Assembly (NCBI RefSeq): GCF_024323335.1
Contig: NC_066585.1
Location: 180,438,294-180,502,293 of the forward strand
Origin: Lathyrus oleraceus
Lineage: Eukaryota > Streptophyta > Magnoliopsida > Fabales > Fabaceae
Direction: 5' to 3'
Length of the DNA stretch: 64,000 nucleotides
Made by a program: the position numbers and the translations under genes. Below the pieces are notes generated by a model. The model saw only the letters and a program-made list of their open reading frames with translations. It did not search any database and was not told where the DNA came from. This document shows, one piece after another, positions 1 to 12,392 of this stretch. Numbering within the stretch: position 1 is the first letter of the stretch; every line of letters begins with the position of its first letter.

Positions 1-2660
1 AGTAACTGCATCCTGACAAGACTTTGTTCTACAAGTTGTCATCTATCAGAGATTCTCGCTCAGTCATCGTCAACTGAAGTTTCGAAGACATCGGATTCAG
101 AGTTGGTGGAGAAATGGTCATTATGTTCAATGTAGCCCTTTTCCAATATATATCACCAATTTCAAATTTTTTAAAGATCTATGGAGTCTTGCCATTTGCA
201 GACTACCATTCCATCAAATAAATTTGAGCCTTTATCCAATTATTTGCACTCTTATTTGTTTCTATTCAACAAATATTTTGCATGTTTTAATTGAGAAATA
301 TCATTGTTTTTAAATAATTAAATTTTTGTATTTAAACAAAGTGAACATTCACAATGATAAAAGGATATTGGGATGTCTTCAGTGCTCTCCCAAAGATGGT
401 ATGATTCTCAACAAGGTAAGACATTTGTTCATATTCCTGGCATGCTTGTGTCCTCTTCCTCCGGAGCCTTTTGTGGTTTTTCTCCCGAGCAGAGTGTTTG
501 GTAAAGATATTCATCCCTTCTTCCTCCTCAGCAGATGTGATCTCTTTGGTAGGGCAATATTTGGCGATCTTTAGAAGTTTCTGATTGATGATTGTTCCCC
601 AGAGATCCATCCCCTCCTCTGATAATTTCCCCGGTAGAGTTGCTGCTACGGAGGAGTTCATCTGTGCGATGATTTTGTCCCTAGTTGGAATGGCTGATAT
701 GTATTCCCCTGCAGAGATCTTTGTTTCCTGGTATCACTTGCCCCTCATGATATTGGATATTTTCCACTTGGCCTGACTTTCTCTCTTGAGATGTAGTACC
801 GGATGTTTGTTCATCGTTCGTTGAACCTGGTTGTGTTAGAAATGTCTGTTCGTCAGCATTCATCATACATAAACCACGCATATATGCATAATTTTAACAT
901 TCAGATATTCATGTTGCATCCTTTGCCTTATATCTTTGATTGTTATCACCTGCTGGTTGGTAATGTTTCCCCAAAGTAGATGTTTATGTCTGATCTACCC
1001 ACATAGAGTCAGCCCCATAAGCAGAAAGTGTTTATCCTTTCTTCCATAGTCCCCACCGAGTTATATCCTCGTGGATGATGGTTGTTTCTGATTCCCCTAA
1101 CACATATATTGGGACAGAATTCCCCATTGAGTTATATCCTCATAGGGACAAGTCTTGTTTCATCGTGCCTCTCTAGTTTGATCCTAGATCGGCTTCTCGT
1201 GTCTTTTTCCTGCGATTCCCTGTAGTTCAGATGAATGATTGCTCAGTAACCAGTAATTATCCATCTTTTCCACGGCGGAGTCTGTGGTTTTCTACCTTTA
1301 TACCGGTAGTCGTAAACCCGATTTTTATCCCCTTTGCAGAGTTAACCTTTTTTGTTCATCCTAACCGATGACGGTTACTCTTCCGTGGTTTTCTATCCAG
1401 TATCTGGTAGATGTAATCCCCCTTGACGATTATCTTTATCCAATATTTGGTATTGATAGTCCTTCACCCTTTTTGAGTATATTTCCCGGTAACCGGTGAT
1501 ATATCTCTCGGATCATTGCCTTTGTCAATGTATCCCCAACGAGTCATCTTTCATTCGCCCTTGTCGGTAATGATTGTTTCTCCCTCGGATTTGGTAATCT
1601 TTATATACCTAGTTGTTGGTATCCCGATGCCCTTTCTTTTTGGTCGATTCATCCTTTATTAACCAGTAATCGGTTGTGGATAATCTTCCATGTGAGTATA
1701 TTATCTACGTTCGGACGGTAATAGATAATATATCTCATGCGCTCTTCAGTCGAAGTCTTTATTCTTCCCCAGTCGAGTGAGATTCGTATCCCCTTTGTGG
1801 AATCGAATGTCCATCCTGTAATCGAGTTTGCTTTTTAGCCCTCTTTTGGATGATGAGTGTCTTGGGAATATTCCCCAATTCACGCCTTGGTTGGTCACCT
1901 ATTATATGCCCAATAACCGGCATCCCTGATGTTCCTTCCTTCTGCTCCCTATTATGACTTTTGTCCCCTGTGGAGTCATATTTCCTGAGTCGAAATATAC
2001 CTTTTTAGGTTTTCCTTAGATGATTTCGGATGTTTGATATCTCTCACCTTTATACCGGTCTTAGATATTCATTCTCCTCGAGCATATTGTTCCTTCATCC
2101 TTATACCGGTGTTCGGATCACATGTCTCTTTGAGCTTATTACCCAGTAACCGGTAATACCTCATCCTGGTGTTTCCCCGGAGGAATCCTGTTTGGATGTT
2201 CTCCAGTGAGGTCCCTCAGTGGATTCTCCCCATCTGAGTCCGGATTTTCATCCGAAGTATCCTTTGTGGATAGTTCCGCTATATTGGCATATTCCCCAGT
2301 ACATGCGCCTTTGAGTCAGCTCGGGTTCTTCCATTGATTTATTTTCATGAAGTCTCTCTCGTGCCTCTCAGTAAATCTAAGTCGTGCCCTGCTCACGCAA
2401 TTTATTCCCTTTTCTATCCCCATTAGAGTCCCAGAGTCTCTGTCCCATGGAGTGAATTACTCATATGGATTGCCAGTTTCTCTGGATTTCTTTTCTTCTT
2501 TGTGGACACATATCCCCACAATGTATTACCCTTTTGCATACATACATTTGCATCATGAGGTCTCTTAGGGATCAAAATTCGTCTCTTTGTTATTATTTAA
2601 GCCCATTCTACCTCGTCGAGACGAAGATTTTAACCTTCACTTCTCCGGCTAGAATGACCT
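1..2660 (+). other. Ogre A internal 3' UTR (5' part outside window)
   Basis: No supportable gene. The first 300 bases align by eye with the reverse complement of about 8480-8740, which lies just downstream of the Ogre B integrase, so this is the corresponding region of a plus-strand Ogre. From about 950 the text is C/T-rich with recurring phrases (CCAGTAACCGGTAAT, GTTCATCCTAACCGATGACGG near 1354) shared with the UTRs at 19500-21800 and 50955-52000. It ends at the PPT and LTR A. Small open frames here are short, overlap on both strands and match nothing I recognise. Confidence 0.75.
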
Positions 2661-2674
2661 TAAATAGGGGCATC
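2661..2674 (+). promoter_or_regulatory. Polypurine tract of Ogre A
   Basis: TAAATAGGGG followed by a 4-base spacer directly before the LTR start TGTAAGACCC. The same tract precedes the LTRs at 21867 and 46153 and, with changes, at 52003. A PPT primes plus-strand DNA synthesis, so it marks 2675 as the start of a 3' LTR. Confidence 0.8.
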
Positions 2675-4190
2675 TGTAAGACCCTAATTTTGGCCCTAAG
2701 ATCCCTCATGGCATCATAATATTGCATTTGCATAGCCTCAAGGATCATAAGCATCTTGGTTCCCTTTGCCTTTGGGTGGGATCCCTTGTGAGTGGTTTGA
2801 GATCACCAAGCATGCTTGAATTGTATATTATTGCTTCTCTCATTTTATTTACTAACCAAAATCACAAAAATATGTCACTAACATTTCTTGTTTGTAGCTT
2901 GAGCAATCACAAGATCCAAAGCTTCTAGGAGATCATCTGTACAATGATATGGTCAAGAGAAGATGAAAGAAAGCATGGTAATGGTTCCCAACACTCTCAT
3001 CCATCAAATATGCCTCCCAAGTATCTCAATTCATCATTTTGATCAAAGCAAGTCAAGGGGTTTGAGGTTTGTTTCCCAAGGAAACCTTAATTCATCTGAT
3101 CATCAACAATGCCTTGGTCATTAAGCAACCTCAGCCCATGGTCAAATACAATCAAGGTAAGTTCTTTAATTCATCATCTCATGCATATTTGAACTCATTT
3201 GAGTGTCCTCAATCATCAATTCATCAAGATATGAGTTGTGGACTTGAGAAGTTGATCAATCAATTCATCTGACTATTTTGAAATGCATTGAGACCTAACT
3301 TTTTATGTGTTAGTCAAATGGAGATGACCCCAAGAGAAAACATGTTCTTACGAACAATATGAACAACTTTCATGTTCATAAAAATTTGATTTGAAGCTTG
3401 AAAGGTCATCATCCATTCCAAGACATTATAGCTCATTTTGACTAAAACCCTAATTTTGGGTCAACTTCCGAAGAACATAACTCATTCATTTTTCATGATT
3501 TTGAGGTGAGACTTAATGAATTGGAAATCTTATTGTGTCTAATTCAAATGTTATATTGACAAAAATTGAAAAATCTCAAAATAAATACATGTGATAATGC
3601 AAAACATTATAGGTCATTTTAGGCCAAATGCATTGAAATGTGAAAAAGTCCAACTTCAAGTACCCATAACTTCTTCACTAAAAATCCAAATGATGCAAAA
3701 TTTAAGTCCAAATTGATTATCTTGAAAAGATATACAACTTTCATGTTTCAGATATTATCATTTGGAGTTTGCATCATTGAAATAGAAGGGCTTGAACATT
3801 GGCCAAATTTGGAAACTTCACAAATGCATGTTTTGCACCCTACACTTCAAGCTCAAATTTCATCAATTTCCAAGGTCCAATTGGAGTTTTGATCAACATA
3901 GCATTTGTTCCTTATGCAACAAGCTTTCTAACCATTACTCATAAGGTTGCATTTGGAGTTTGGAAGCATCATTTTCGAAGACATGAAGAATTAAGTGCAT
4001 TTTGTGAAATTCATTTCAAACACATTGCATGAGTTGTTAACATCTAATTTGCACGTCCATTTCTCATTTGGTGATGTATAGCAATCCATTCCAATCAGAA
4101 TTGGACCCTCCATACGCCTGTACAGGCCCATGCATGGAGGCCCTCTTCTCCCATGCACACTTTATTCATTGCATTTCAGATGGTTTTGGC

Positions 4191-4198
4191 TATAAATA
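4191..4198 (+). promoter_or_regulatory. LTR TATA box (Ogre A)
   Basis: TATAAATA in the context GGCTATAAATACA. The same box sits at the equivalent place in LTRs C (30606), D (47669), E (53517) and F (57401), after a stretch rich in CATGCCCATGC-like words. It is the likely core promoter; the transcription start should lie about 30 bp downstream. Confidence 0.6.
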
Positions 4199-6276
4199 CA
4201 AGTGTTATGCTCTTCAATTCTTCAACCTAATGGCACCTAAATCCCTGATGAATTGAATCCCCACCCATACCAAAGGAACAAACTTCATTTTTCTCTAAAA
4301 ATTTCAGATCTGGAATTCAATTGCATTGATTGATTTTTAAGATCTAAAGTTCCTAGACCTTCTTCATTTGATCCATTGAAGCTTCTGTTTGCAAAAGGAA
4401 CCAAAGAGAGTGACTCAATTCTTCACAATCCAAAGGTTTTGCTCAACTGAATTTTGCTTCGAATCTCATCATACATTGCTCCATTTGCCTTGATCTTGTG
4501 TTGTCTGAAGTCCTCTTTATAGAGACATCATTATTGTGTGCTTAATTGTTGAAATCGAGCAAGTTCAGTTGAACACCACCAAAGTTCCATCTCTGATTTC
4601 TCTCTTAATAGGAATCTAGAGTGGAATTGAGTGGGATAGGAGTGATGTACATCACTTCACCTTTCGAATGGTGCCTGGATCGTGCATTTTGATGCACATT
4701 TGAACCTCTGTGATTTTTGATCTTCATCGGAGCTTGTCGGAGAAGACGGTGGCGCTGGCCACCGTCTGGTCTCCAGATCAGATCTGGACCGTCCCTTTCC
4801 ATTTCCAGATCTAATCTCAACAGTCCATTGTTATGACTTTCTTTTATTCTTTATGCTTCTCATTGACTGAGGTCCATGGTGCGCGCGCTTGCCAATGCCA
4901 TTGGATCCTCCACGTCATTTAATGAGATACAATCCAACGCGTGTGGATTTTTCATATTTTCCATTTCTGATTTTATTTTCCATTTCATTTTTTAATTCCA
5001 TTTCATTTTCTAAAATTCATATCTCTTTTATTATTGGTCCAAAAGTTATGGGACCAATTGCATTATTTCTCTTTTAATTTCTAGTTTCTAAAAATGATTT
5101 TAAATATTTTTATGTTATCATTTGCTATTTTTTAGTAATTTTCTCTTTTCTGGTTATTTTTAATTCATTTTAAATAGTTTTTGATATTCAAAAAATACAA
5201 AAATATTTTTCCAACCTCTTTGAATGATGATAGATCTATAAAAAATATTCTCATCAATTTATTAATTGATTTGAGATTTTAGTTCAATTAGGTTATTTTT
5301 ATTCATTTTTAATTGATTAAAAGTAGTTTCTGACTTTTAAAAATGCTGAAATTTTTTGTCAAACTTTGTTTCACCTTGTTGAACTTGGGATAATTCACTT
5401 GGACTTTTCAAAGTTGATTTGAAGTGAGTTTGAAGTTTGACCTTTCTTTAATATTTTAATTCAAGTTTTATTTTAAATATTAAAAATACCAAAAATATTT
5501 TGTTTATTTCTTGACTTCCAATCTTCATCTTGCTTCTGTTTTCTATTGTTTGACCTTGATCTTCCATATCTTTGGTCAACATTTGTTGATTGGTACATTC
5601 CATTTCATTTAATGCACTTTAATTCTTCATTTATATTCTTTATCTTCTTCTTCTTCACCTTCTTTTCTTTTTGATCAATGAGTTAAAGGTTGATGGTTAG
5701 CATTGATTAGGAAGGTTTAATCTTCCTTGATTCAAATCTAATTCATCTTGATCAAATGATCAAGTGAATGGCTTTGCATTAAGGATAGATTGCCTTTTAA
5801 ATCATGCAAAGGACTTAAACCAATACAAGATCATTTTTCATCTTCTTTTTGGCATGGCAAGTTGTTGGAGTTTGATTCTCTAATCAAGACCTCTAACGTG
5901 TGTTGTTGCCTATATTATTATTGATCGGCCTCAGATAGTTGTGACTTCTACATAAGTCCAATTACAATTGCTTAACATAGCGTTAAATTTGGCTTATGGC
6001 ACACTAACTATTAACACTAACCACTAACCATTAACATTTAATTCTTGCTCTTTACATTTATGCAATTTACTATTCTTGTACATATTATTCATTTGCTTTT
6101 CCCCTTTTCTCATTTGAGCACATGTTTATGTTAATGCAATTTGCCTTTTGCTCACTTGAGCACATAATTGTGTATATATCATTGTGTTTGTGTTTTGTTT
6201 TGATTGTTGTGGACCAATTGCAAAGAAATGGACAAATGGACTTAGACTTTAGGACTTTCCCCTATGAAAATTTGGA

Positions 6277-6361
6277 GTCAAAGAGCAACTAAGCATTGGG
6301 CCTTTAGAGTGCTATAAAAGTCAAAGAGCAACTAGGCATTGGGCCTTTAGAATGCTATAAG
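6277..6361 (+). repeat. 43-bp tandem duplication in LTR A
   Basis: Two neighbouring copies of a unit starting GTCAAAGAGCAACTA and containing CATTGGGCCTTTAGA, at 6277-6319 and 6320-6361, differing at a few bases. I do not see it in the other LTRs, so it is a local duplication. Confidence 0.7.
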
Positions 6362-7124
6362 TGCTAAAGAAAACTATGGGAGGACCAATTTCTAAACTCT
6401 TTCTTGTTCATTCTTGATTTGTTTGATAGAACTTGTTAATGTGTGTGTTCCTGTGCTAGGGATTCCAACATTGAGCCTAAGTGAGGAACCATTGCCATGA
6501 ACTTCTAAGAGAGAGAGATCAAAGAGCCATTGAGGAATTTTCCAAGAGCTTAATTGATTGTTGATTGCTTGAGCTTACTATTATTTTGCTTGCATATTTC
6601 AAAGGTTGGGAGCTACTTGGATCATCAATATGATCTCAAGAGAGGAACTCCATTTGTGGTCTTGTTTCTTATCCCCTATCTCTTGTATGATTAGGACTTT
6701 AGCCATTCTTCTTCTTCCCTCCACTCTAACCCAAGCCAAAACTTTTGTGTAAACATTTAACACTTCTTTTCAAACATTAGAAACCTAAGCCTTATGCTTT
6801 TAATTTTCAAACTTTCTTTTCATAACACTTATTTTGAATTGAACTTTAAATCAACTTTGACCATATTTTGTAAATACTCTTAATTGGTAAATACCACTCA
6901 TCCAAATACCTTTTGTGGTTTCAATGGCCACTTCCTTACCCCGATCTCTGACATTTTTACTAGTTTTTGATTCGATAAAACTTTTAGATTTTTGTTCGCT
7001 TTCTAACCATTCCTTTGGATAAATAGAAGTGTGGTGGCGACTCGACTTGTATGGTTTACCTTGGATTTAGTCAATATCTCTAATGGTAACGAATACCCCG
7101 CTACACTTGGAAATTCCAAGGAGG

Positions 7125-7645
7125 ATACCCATCACCAGTTAGGATGAACATATCAAGGATATACCAACTGATCAAAAAAAGGTAGGAATTACATCTATCA
7201 AAAGCTGGATAGAAAACCGTCAGAGAGAAAATTTGTCATCGGTTAGGATGAACATATCAAGGATAGACTCTGCGAGGGGACAAAGTAGGATTTACAACTA
7301 CCGATTAGTGGGTAGAAGACCAATCAAAGAGAAAATTCGTCACCGGTTAAGATGAACATATCAAGGATCGACTCTGATGAGGAGCAAAAATAGGGATTAT
7401 ATCTATCAGTTACTGGATCGAATACCATAGAAGAGAAAGTCTGTCAACGGTTAGGATGAACATATCAAGGATTAACTCTCTGGGGAACAAAATAGGGATT
7501 ACAACTACCTTTTTACTAGGTAGAATACCAAAAATGAGAACATCCGTCACTGGTTAAAGTGAACATATCAAGGATAAACTCAGGCAGGGAAAAGAAAGAT
7601 ATCTGTCACCGGTTAGGATGAACATATCAAGGATATACTTCCTGG
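7125..7645 (-). repeat. Tandem repeat of about 100 bp in Ogre B 3' UTR
   Basis: The word GAACATATCAAGGAT (reverse ATCCTTGATATGTTC), preceded by a CCGGTTAGGAT-like phrase, recurs six times near 7145, 7244, 7352, 7458, 7559 and 7620. Spacing is about 100 bp, with a last gap of about 60. Between the cores lie CTACC-and-GGTAG phrases. The same array, opposite in orientation, is in Ogre C (20528-21310) and Ogre E (50957-51420). Confidence 0.8.
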
Positions 7646-8760
7646 GGACTCTACTGAGGAGAAAAATAAGGGTACTCTTGTCGCCATAATAGAGAATAAT
7701 AATCTCAAGCAAATCTAATATGGAGATGCAGAATATACAAATTATGTATATGTATATATGATGGTTATGCTGACAAAACGATCACAAAGGATACAGAGGT
7801 GTCGCAAAGAAATTGAACCACCGGCGTAATCCTCGGTCAATCCACAAAATATGGAGACAACTGCTGGAGAACAAAGAGATCAACATCTCAAAGGTACAAA
7901 CCTAACTGGGGAAGGAGGAGATCTGCGGAGGATAGATCATCCAATCTATGGGGAATTTTAGATCAACACCATAAAAATGGGAGACAACCCTACAGAGAAT
8001 AATCATAACAAAAGCTGCTTAGAAACATGGAGGAAACTCTGACTGGGAGCAAGTTGAATAGTGATTTGTGGGGAAACCAAAGCGATCCACCGGGGAAGAT
8101 CAACCTTCCCTGAAGATCAGCCCTGCTGAGGAAATACAAACTTCGCTGGGGAAGGCAAAAACTCTGTCGGGGAAAACTACACGCCGCAGGGTATCTGAAT
8201 CAACCAAATCAACTGGGGAAAGGAAAGAAATTCCACTGAGGATCAAACATTTCGCCGAGGAACTGAATTAACACTAATGTCTAAGGATACCCGAAGGGTT
8301 AACTGCTTGGGGAACCTCTGATGCTTCACACTTAAGGACTTACTATTCATTGAAATATTGTTGATATTCCTTTTACTTGCTTTGGAAAAATTCTTGCTTT
8401 TATATATTAAAGAAAACTTGATTTTGATTTAAAAATGATCATAATAAAATTTAAAACTATTGGCTGAAGTAAATAAGAGTAGAAACAATTTGGATAAAAG
8501 CTCAACTTTATTTAATAGAATGGTAGTCTGTAAATGACAAGACTCCATAGATTTTACAAAGTTGAAAGTGGTAATTTACATGGAAATGGGTTACATTGAA
8601 TACAAATAATCCTTAATCCTTCTACCAACTCTTGATATCCACTGTGCTCCTGACCGCTGTTGGGGTGATGAATCGATGTCAACCCTTTATGCTCAAACAA
8701 GCCTTCAAAACACTGAAGATCAGCAGAATGCAGTTACTTGCCATAATCCCTAATTTTTGC
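7646..8760 (-). other. Ogre B 3' UTR, central part
   Basis: No gene. On the minus strand it is rich in CCCC-and-TTTCC blocks matching 19391-20500 (+) of Ogre C; for example, 8280-8440 is the reverse complement of 19390-19530 with few changes. A plus-strand open stretch at 8068-8271 is the shadow of this C/T-rich UTR. Confidence 0.65.
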
Positions 8761-8910
8761 ATAAGTTGCCCCGAGGTGGGGTACTCAACTTATCCGGAAA
8801 TTCTTTTTGTTTTATGTCTCTAATTTTTGCCTGGATCGCCCTTTCGGGTTTTCAATCCACCGAGACGCTCATTTTTGCCTAAGTCGTCCTTTCGGGTTTT
8901 CAACTTAGCG
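8761..8910 (-). repeat. Three consecutive hairpin units after Ogre integrase
   Basis: Three units follow the integrase stop. 8761-8793 pairs ATAAGTTG with CAACTTAT around an inner CCCC/GGGG. 8832-8859 pairs TGGAT with ATCCA around CCCTTTCGGG. 8879-8908 pairs CTAAGT with ACTTAG around a similar core. Each is linked by a TTTTTGCNT phrase. They look like diverged copies of one hairpin module. Confidence 0.6.
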
Positions 8911-8927
8911 AGTTGTTCTTTTCTTTT

Positions 8928-10380
8928 TTAGGCGAAGTATTTCTTGACTGCATCTGCGTTCACAGGACGAGTGAACTCTTCACCATCCATAGTTGTAAGA
9001 ATTAAAGCACCGCCTGAAAAGGCTCTCTTAACAACATATGGGCCTTCATAATTAGGAGTCCATTTTCCTTTAGAATCTGGCTTGAACGTCAAAATCGTCT
9101 TGAGCACAAGGTCACCTTCTCTGAACACTCGAGGTATGACTTTCTTATCAAAAGCTTTCTTCATCCTCTGCTGATATAACTGACCATGACACATGGTAGT
9201 TAATCTTTTCTCTTCAATTAAATTCAACTGGTCAAACCTGGTCTGACACCATTCAGCCTCAGTCAACTTGGCTTCCATAAGCACACGCAATGAAGGAATC
9301 TCAACCTCTACGAGGAGCACTGCTTCCATACCATATACAAGAGAGAAAGGGGTTTCCCCTGTTAAAGTGCGGATGGATGTACGATACCCATGCAAAGCAA
9401 ATGGGAGCATCTCATGCCAATCCTTGTACGTGACAACCATCTTCTGGATAATCTTCTTAATATTCTTAGTCGCAGCTTCAACAGCCCCATTCATCTTAGG
9501 TATGTAGGGAGAAGAATTATGATGTGCAATCTTGAAGTCTTTGCAAAGGGCTTCCACCATATTGTTATTCAAAATCGATCCAGTATCAATAATGATCTTA
9601 CTTGGCACACCATAACGATATATAATCTAATTCTTGATAAACCTTACAAAAACTTGCTTGGTTACATTTTCATACGATGCCGCTTAAACCCATTTTGTGA
9701 AGTAGTCAATTGCCACCAAAATGAAACGATGTCCATTCGAAGCTTTGGGCTCAATCATCCCAATCATATCAATTCCCCACATGGAGAAGGGCCATGGGGA
9801 AGAGATAACATTTAGAAGTGTCGGAGGAACATGAATCTTATCAGCATAAATTTGACACTTGTGGCATTTCTTCACAAATTTGCAACAGTTAGATTCCATT
9901 GTCAGCCAATAGTAACCTGCTCGCAACATCTTCTTTGCCATTGCATGTCCATTGGAATGAGTTCCAAAGGAACCTTCGTGCACTTCGGTCATCAACAAGT
10001 CTGCTTCGTGTCTATCCACGCATCTGAGCAAAACCATGTCGAAGTTTCTCTTGTACAGTATATCACCATTCAAGTAGAAATTACCGGCTAATCTTCTCAA
10101 AGTCTTCTTATCTTTCAAAGATGCCCCAGGCGGGTAAAATCTGACTTTGGAGGAAACATTTGATATTGTAATACCACGGCTTCTCGTGTTTGATCTCTTC
10201 AACAGTAAACACATGAGCTGGCCTATCAAGATGCATCATAGACAAATTGGGAACTTCATTCCAATACTTCACCATAATCATTGACGCCAACATTGCAAGA
10301 GCATCTGTCATCCGGTTTTCATCTCGAGGGATATGATGAAACTCAACCTTTGTAAAAAAAATTTGAAATCCTTCTTGCAT
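8928..10380 (-). pseudogene. Ogre B integrase, disrupted
   Basis: Integrase joins the cDNA ends to the target. Visible in order: a linker after the second RNase H (EFHHIPRDENRMTDALA); an HHCC zinc region with its histidines around EVHEGSFGTHSNGH and cysteines in KKCHKCQ; the core beginning near GIDMIG; a second Asp in IIIDTGS; the Glu in GAVEAATKN; and a C-terminal domain ending KKYFA at 8928. Breaks: the frame enters by a shift at 10354-10361, shifts again near 10130-10150, and has TAA at 9684-9686 and TAG at 9627-9629. A catalytic triad can be traced, but no full protein can be made. Confidence 0.85.
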
Positions 10381-10843
10381 AATCTCTATATGGTACTAAA
10401 CCGGGTTGATTTGTCTCCCATTCTCCTTTGATTTGATTCACAACCAAAGCCAAATCACCGAAGACATCCAAATACTTGATTCTGAGATTTATGGCCTCTT
10501 CAAGCCCCATAATGCAAGCTTCATATTCTGCCATGTTGTTTGTGCACTTGAAAGTCAATCTAGCTATAAATGGTATATGCGTGTCTTGAGGAGTAATAAT
10601 CACTGCCCCAATTCCATTTCCATATTGATTAACAACTCCATCAAACACCATGCCCCAATGGGAACCAGGTTCTAGCCCTTCTTCAAGCAATGGTTCATCA
10701 CAATCTTTCATTTTCAAGTACAAAATCTCTTCATCGGGAAAACCATACTGCACTGACTGATAATCTTCAATTGGTTGGTGAGCCAAATGGTCAGCCAAGA
10801 TACTACCTTTGATCGCTTTCTGAGATCGGTATTTGATGCCATA
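10343..10843 (-). pseudogene. Ogre B second RNase H domain
   Basis: Residues such as MVFDGVVNQYGNGIGAV, NNMAEYEACIMGLE and GDLALVVNQIKGEW show the D-E-D order of an RNase H fold. The first RNase H lies in the frame before the TAG at 10844-10846, so this is the extra (archaeal-type) RNase H described for Tat/Ogre elements. The frame is open from 10843 to 10362. It is then lost in a run of eight A (10354-10361; T on the coding strand), where seven would keep the frame into the integrase linker. Confidence 0.8.
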
Positions 10844-12392
10844 CTATGATAACAACATCTGCCAACGGGCAATCCTCCCAGTTAGAGCAGGCTTCTCAAA
10901 TATATACTTGATTGGGTCCATTTTGGATATCAACCAAGTGGTATAATTCAACATATACTGACACAGACGCTTAGCGGCCCAAGCCAATGCATAACAAGTC
11001 TTCTCAAGCATAGAATACCGAGTCTCACAATCGGTGAACTTCTTACTGAGGTAGTAAATTGCAAATCCTTTTTTTCCAGTCTCATCTTGATGACCTAGAA
11101 CACAACCCATACTATCTTCTAGCACAATCAAATACATGATCAACGGTCTTCCTTCAACAGGGGGAGACAAAATAGGAGGTTCAAGCAAATATTCTTTGAT
11201 ACTGTCAAAAGCTTTCTGGCAGTCTTCGGTCCAATCACAAGACTGATCTTTCTGAAGAAGCTTGAATATAGGTGCATATGTGGCTGTCATGTGGGAAATG
11301 AATCTGGAAATATAATTCAAGCGGCCGAGAAAACCTCTGACTTGCTTCTCAGTTTTGGGCGCAGGCATTTCTTGTATTGCTTTGACCTTGGCAGGATCAA
11401 CTTCAATACCCTTCTCGCTGACAATAAAGCCCAACAACATACCAGAACGAACACCAAAAGTACACTTATTGGGATTCAAGCAGAGTTTATATTTCCTCAA
11501 ACGCTGGAATAGCTTCAACAAATGCTCAACATGTTGCTCTTCATCAATTGATTTAGCAATCATGTCATCGACATAAACTTCAATCTCTTTATGCATCATA
11601 TCATGAAAAAGAGTAGTCATTGCTCTTTGGTAAGTTGCACCAGCATTCTTTAAATCGAAAGGCATCACTCTATAACAGAATGTTCCCCAGGGTGTAATGA
11701 ATGTGGTCTTCTCCATATCTTCGGGTGCCATTTTGATCTGATTATATCCAGAAAATCCATCCATAAACGAAAAGACTTTGAATTTAGCAGTATTGTCTAC
11801 CAACATATCAATGTGTGGCAAAGGGAAATCATATTTCGGACTGGCTTTATTCAAATCTCTATAGTCAACACACATGCGGACTTTTCCATCTTTCTTCGGC
11901 ACTAGCACAATATTGGATACCCATTGCGGATACTCAGCAGTCACAAGGATATCAGCATTAATCTGCTTCTGCACTTCCTCTTTGATTTTCACATCCATAT
12001 CAGGATGCGTTCTTCTCAACTTCTGTTTGACTGGCGGGCATTCTGGCTTCAGCGACAATCTATGCTCCACAATCTCAGAATCCAACCCAGGCATGTCTTG
12101 ATAGGACCAAGCAAACACATCTGAATATTCTCGAAGAAGACCAATCAACCCCTTCTTAGCATCTGGACACAGTCGAGACCCAATCTTGACTTCCTTCACA
12201 TCATCTTCGGAACCCAAGTTGACTAGCTCAATCTGCTCTTCAAACGACTGAATAATCTTTTCATCTTGCTCAAGAAGACGAGTCAATTCATCACTCACTT
12301 CTACATCACTTTCCTCCTCGGCCTCAAACACAGGGAATTCAAAATTTGGAGAAGGATGAGGATCATTGTATTCAATGGGGTTAGGAACCAAC
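10844..12392 (-). pseudogene. Ogre B reverse transcriptase and first RNase H
   Basis: This 515-codon open stretch starts at the predicted intron acceptor. An acidic linker comes first, then RT with LVPKKDGKVRMCVDYRDLN, FMDGFSGYNQI, an altered MPFDLKNAGATYQ (Gly usual where Asp stands) and the catalytic YVDDM at 11564-11575. The palm and thumb end in GFLGRLNYISRFI, followed by a first RNase H around LIMYLIVLEDSMGCVLG and TRYSMLEKTCYAL, where some catalytic acids look altered. It ends at a TAG (10844-10846). It would be spliced to gag-protease; the downstream second RNase H and integrase belong to the same polyprotein. Confidence 0.9.

Larger units (their letters stand above)
2675..7105 (+). 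repeat. 3' LTR of Ogre A (4431 bp)
   Basis: Starts TGTAAGACCCTAATTTTGG just after a PPT and ends CCCCGCTACA. Blocks shared with the other Ogre LTRs here: ATTATAGGTCATTTT near 3610, a TATA box near 4191, GTTGTGACTTCTACATAAGTC near 5938, and GGTGGCGACTC near 7032. It abuts Ogre B 3' UTR sequence of opposite polarity at 7106, so element A is read as inserted into the 3' UTR of B. No gene lies in it. Its last 250 bp differ from the other LTRs and lack the ACAAGACC stem-loop. Confidence 0.8.

Noticed and set aside
332..881. Short overlapping open frames on both strands in the first kilobase
   Set aside because: They lie in Ogre A 3' UTR, overlap each other on opposite strands and show no recognisable domain.
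9268..10091. Plus-strand open frames in the Ogre B integrase region
   Set aside because: Shadows of the minus-strand integrase, which has clear HHCC and catalytic motifs.
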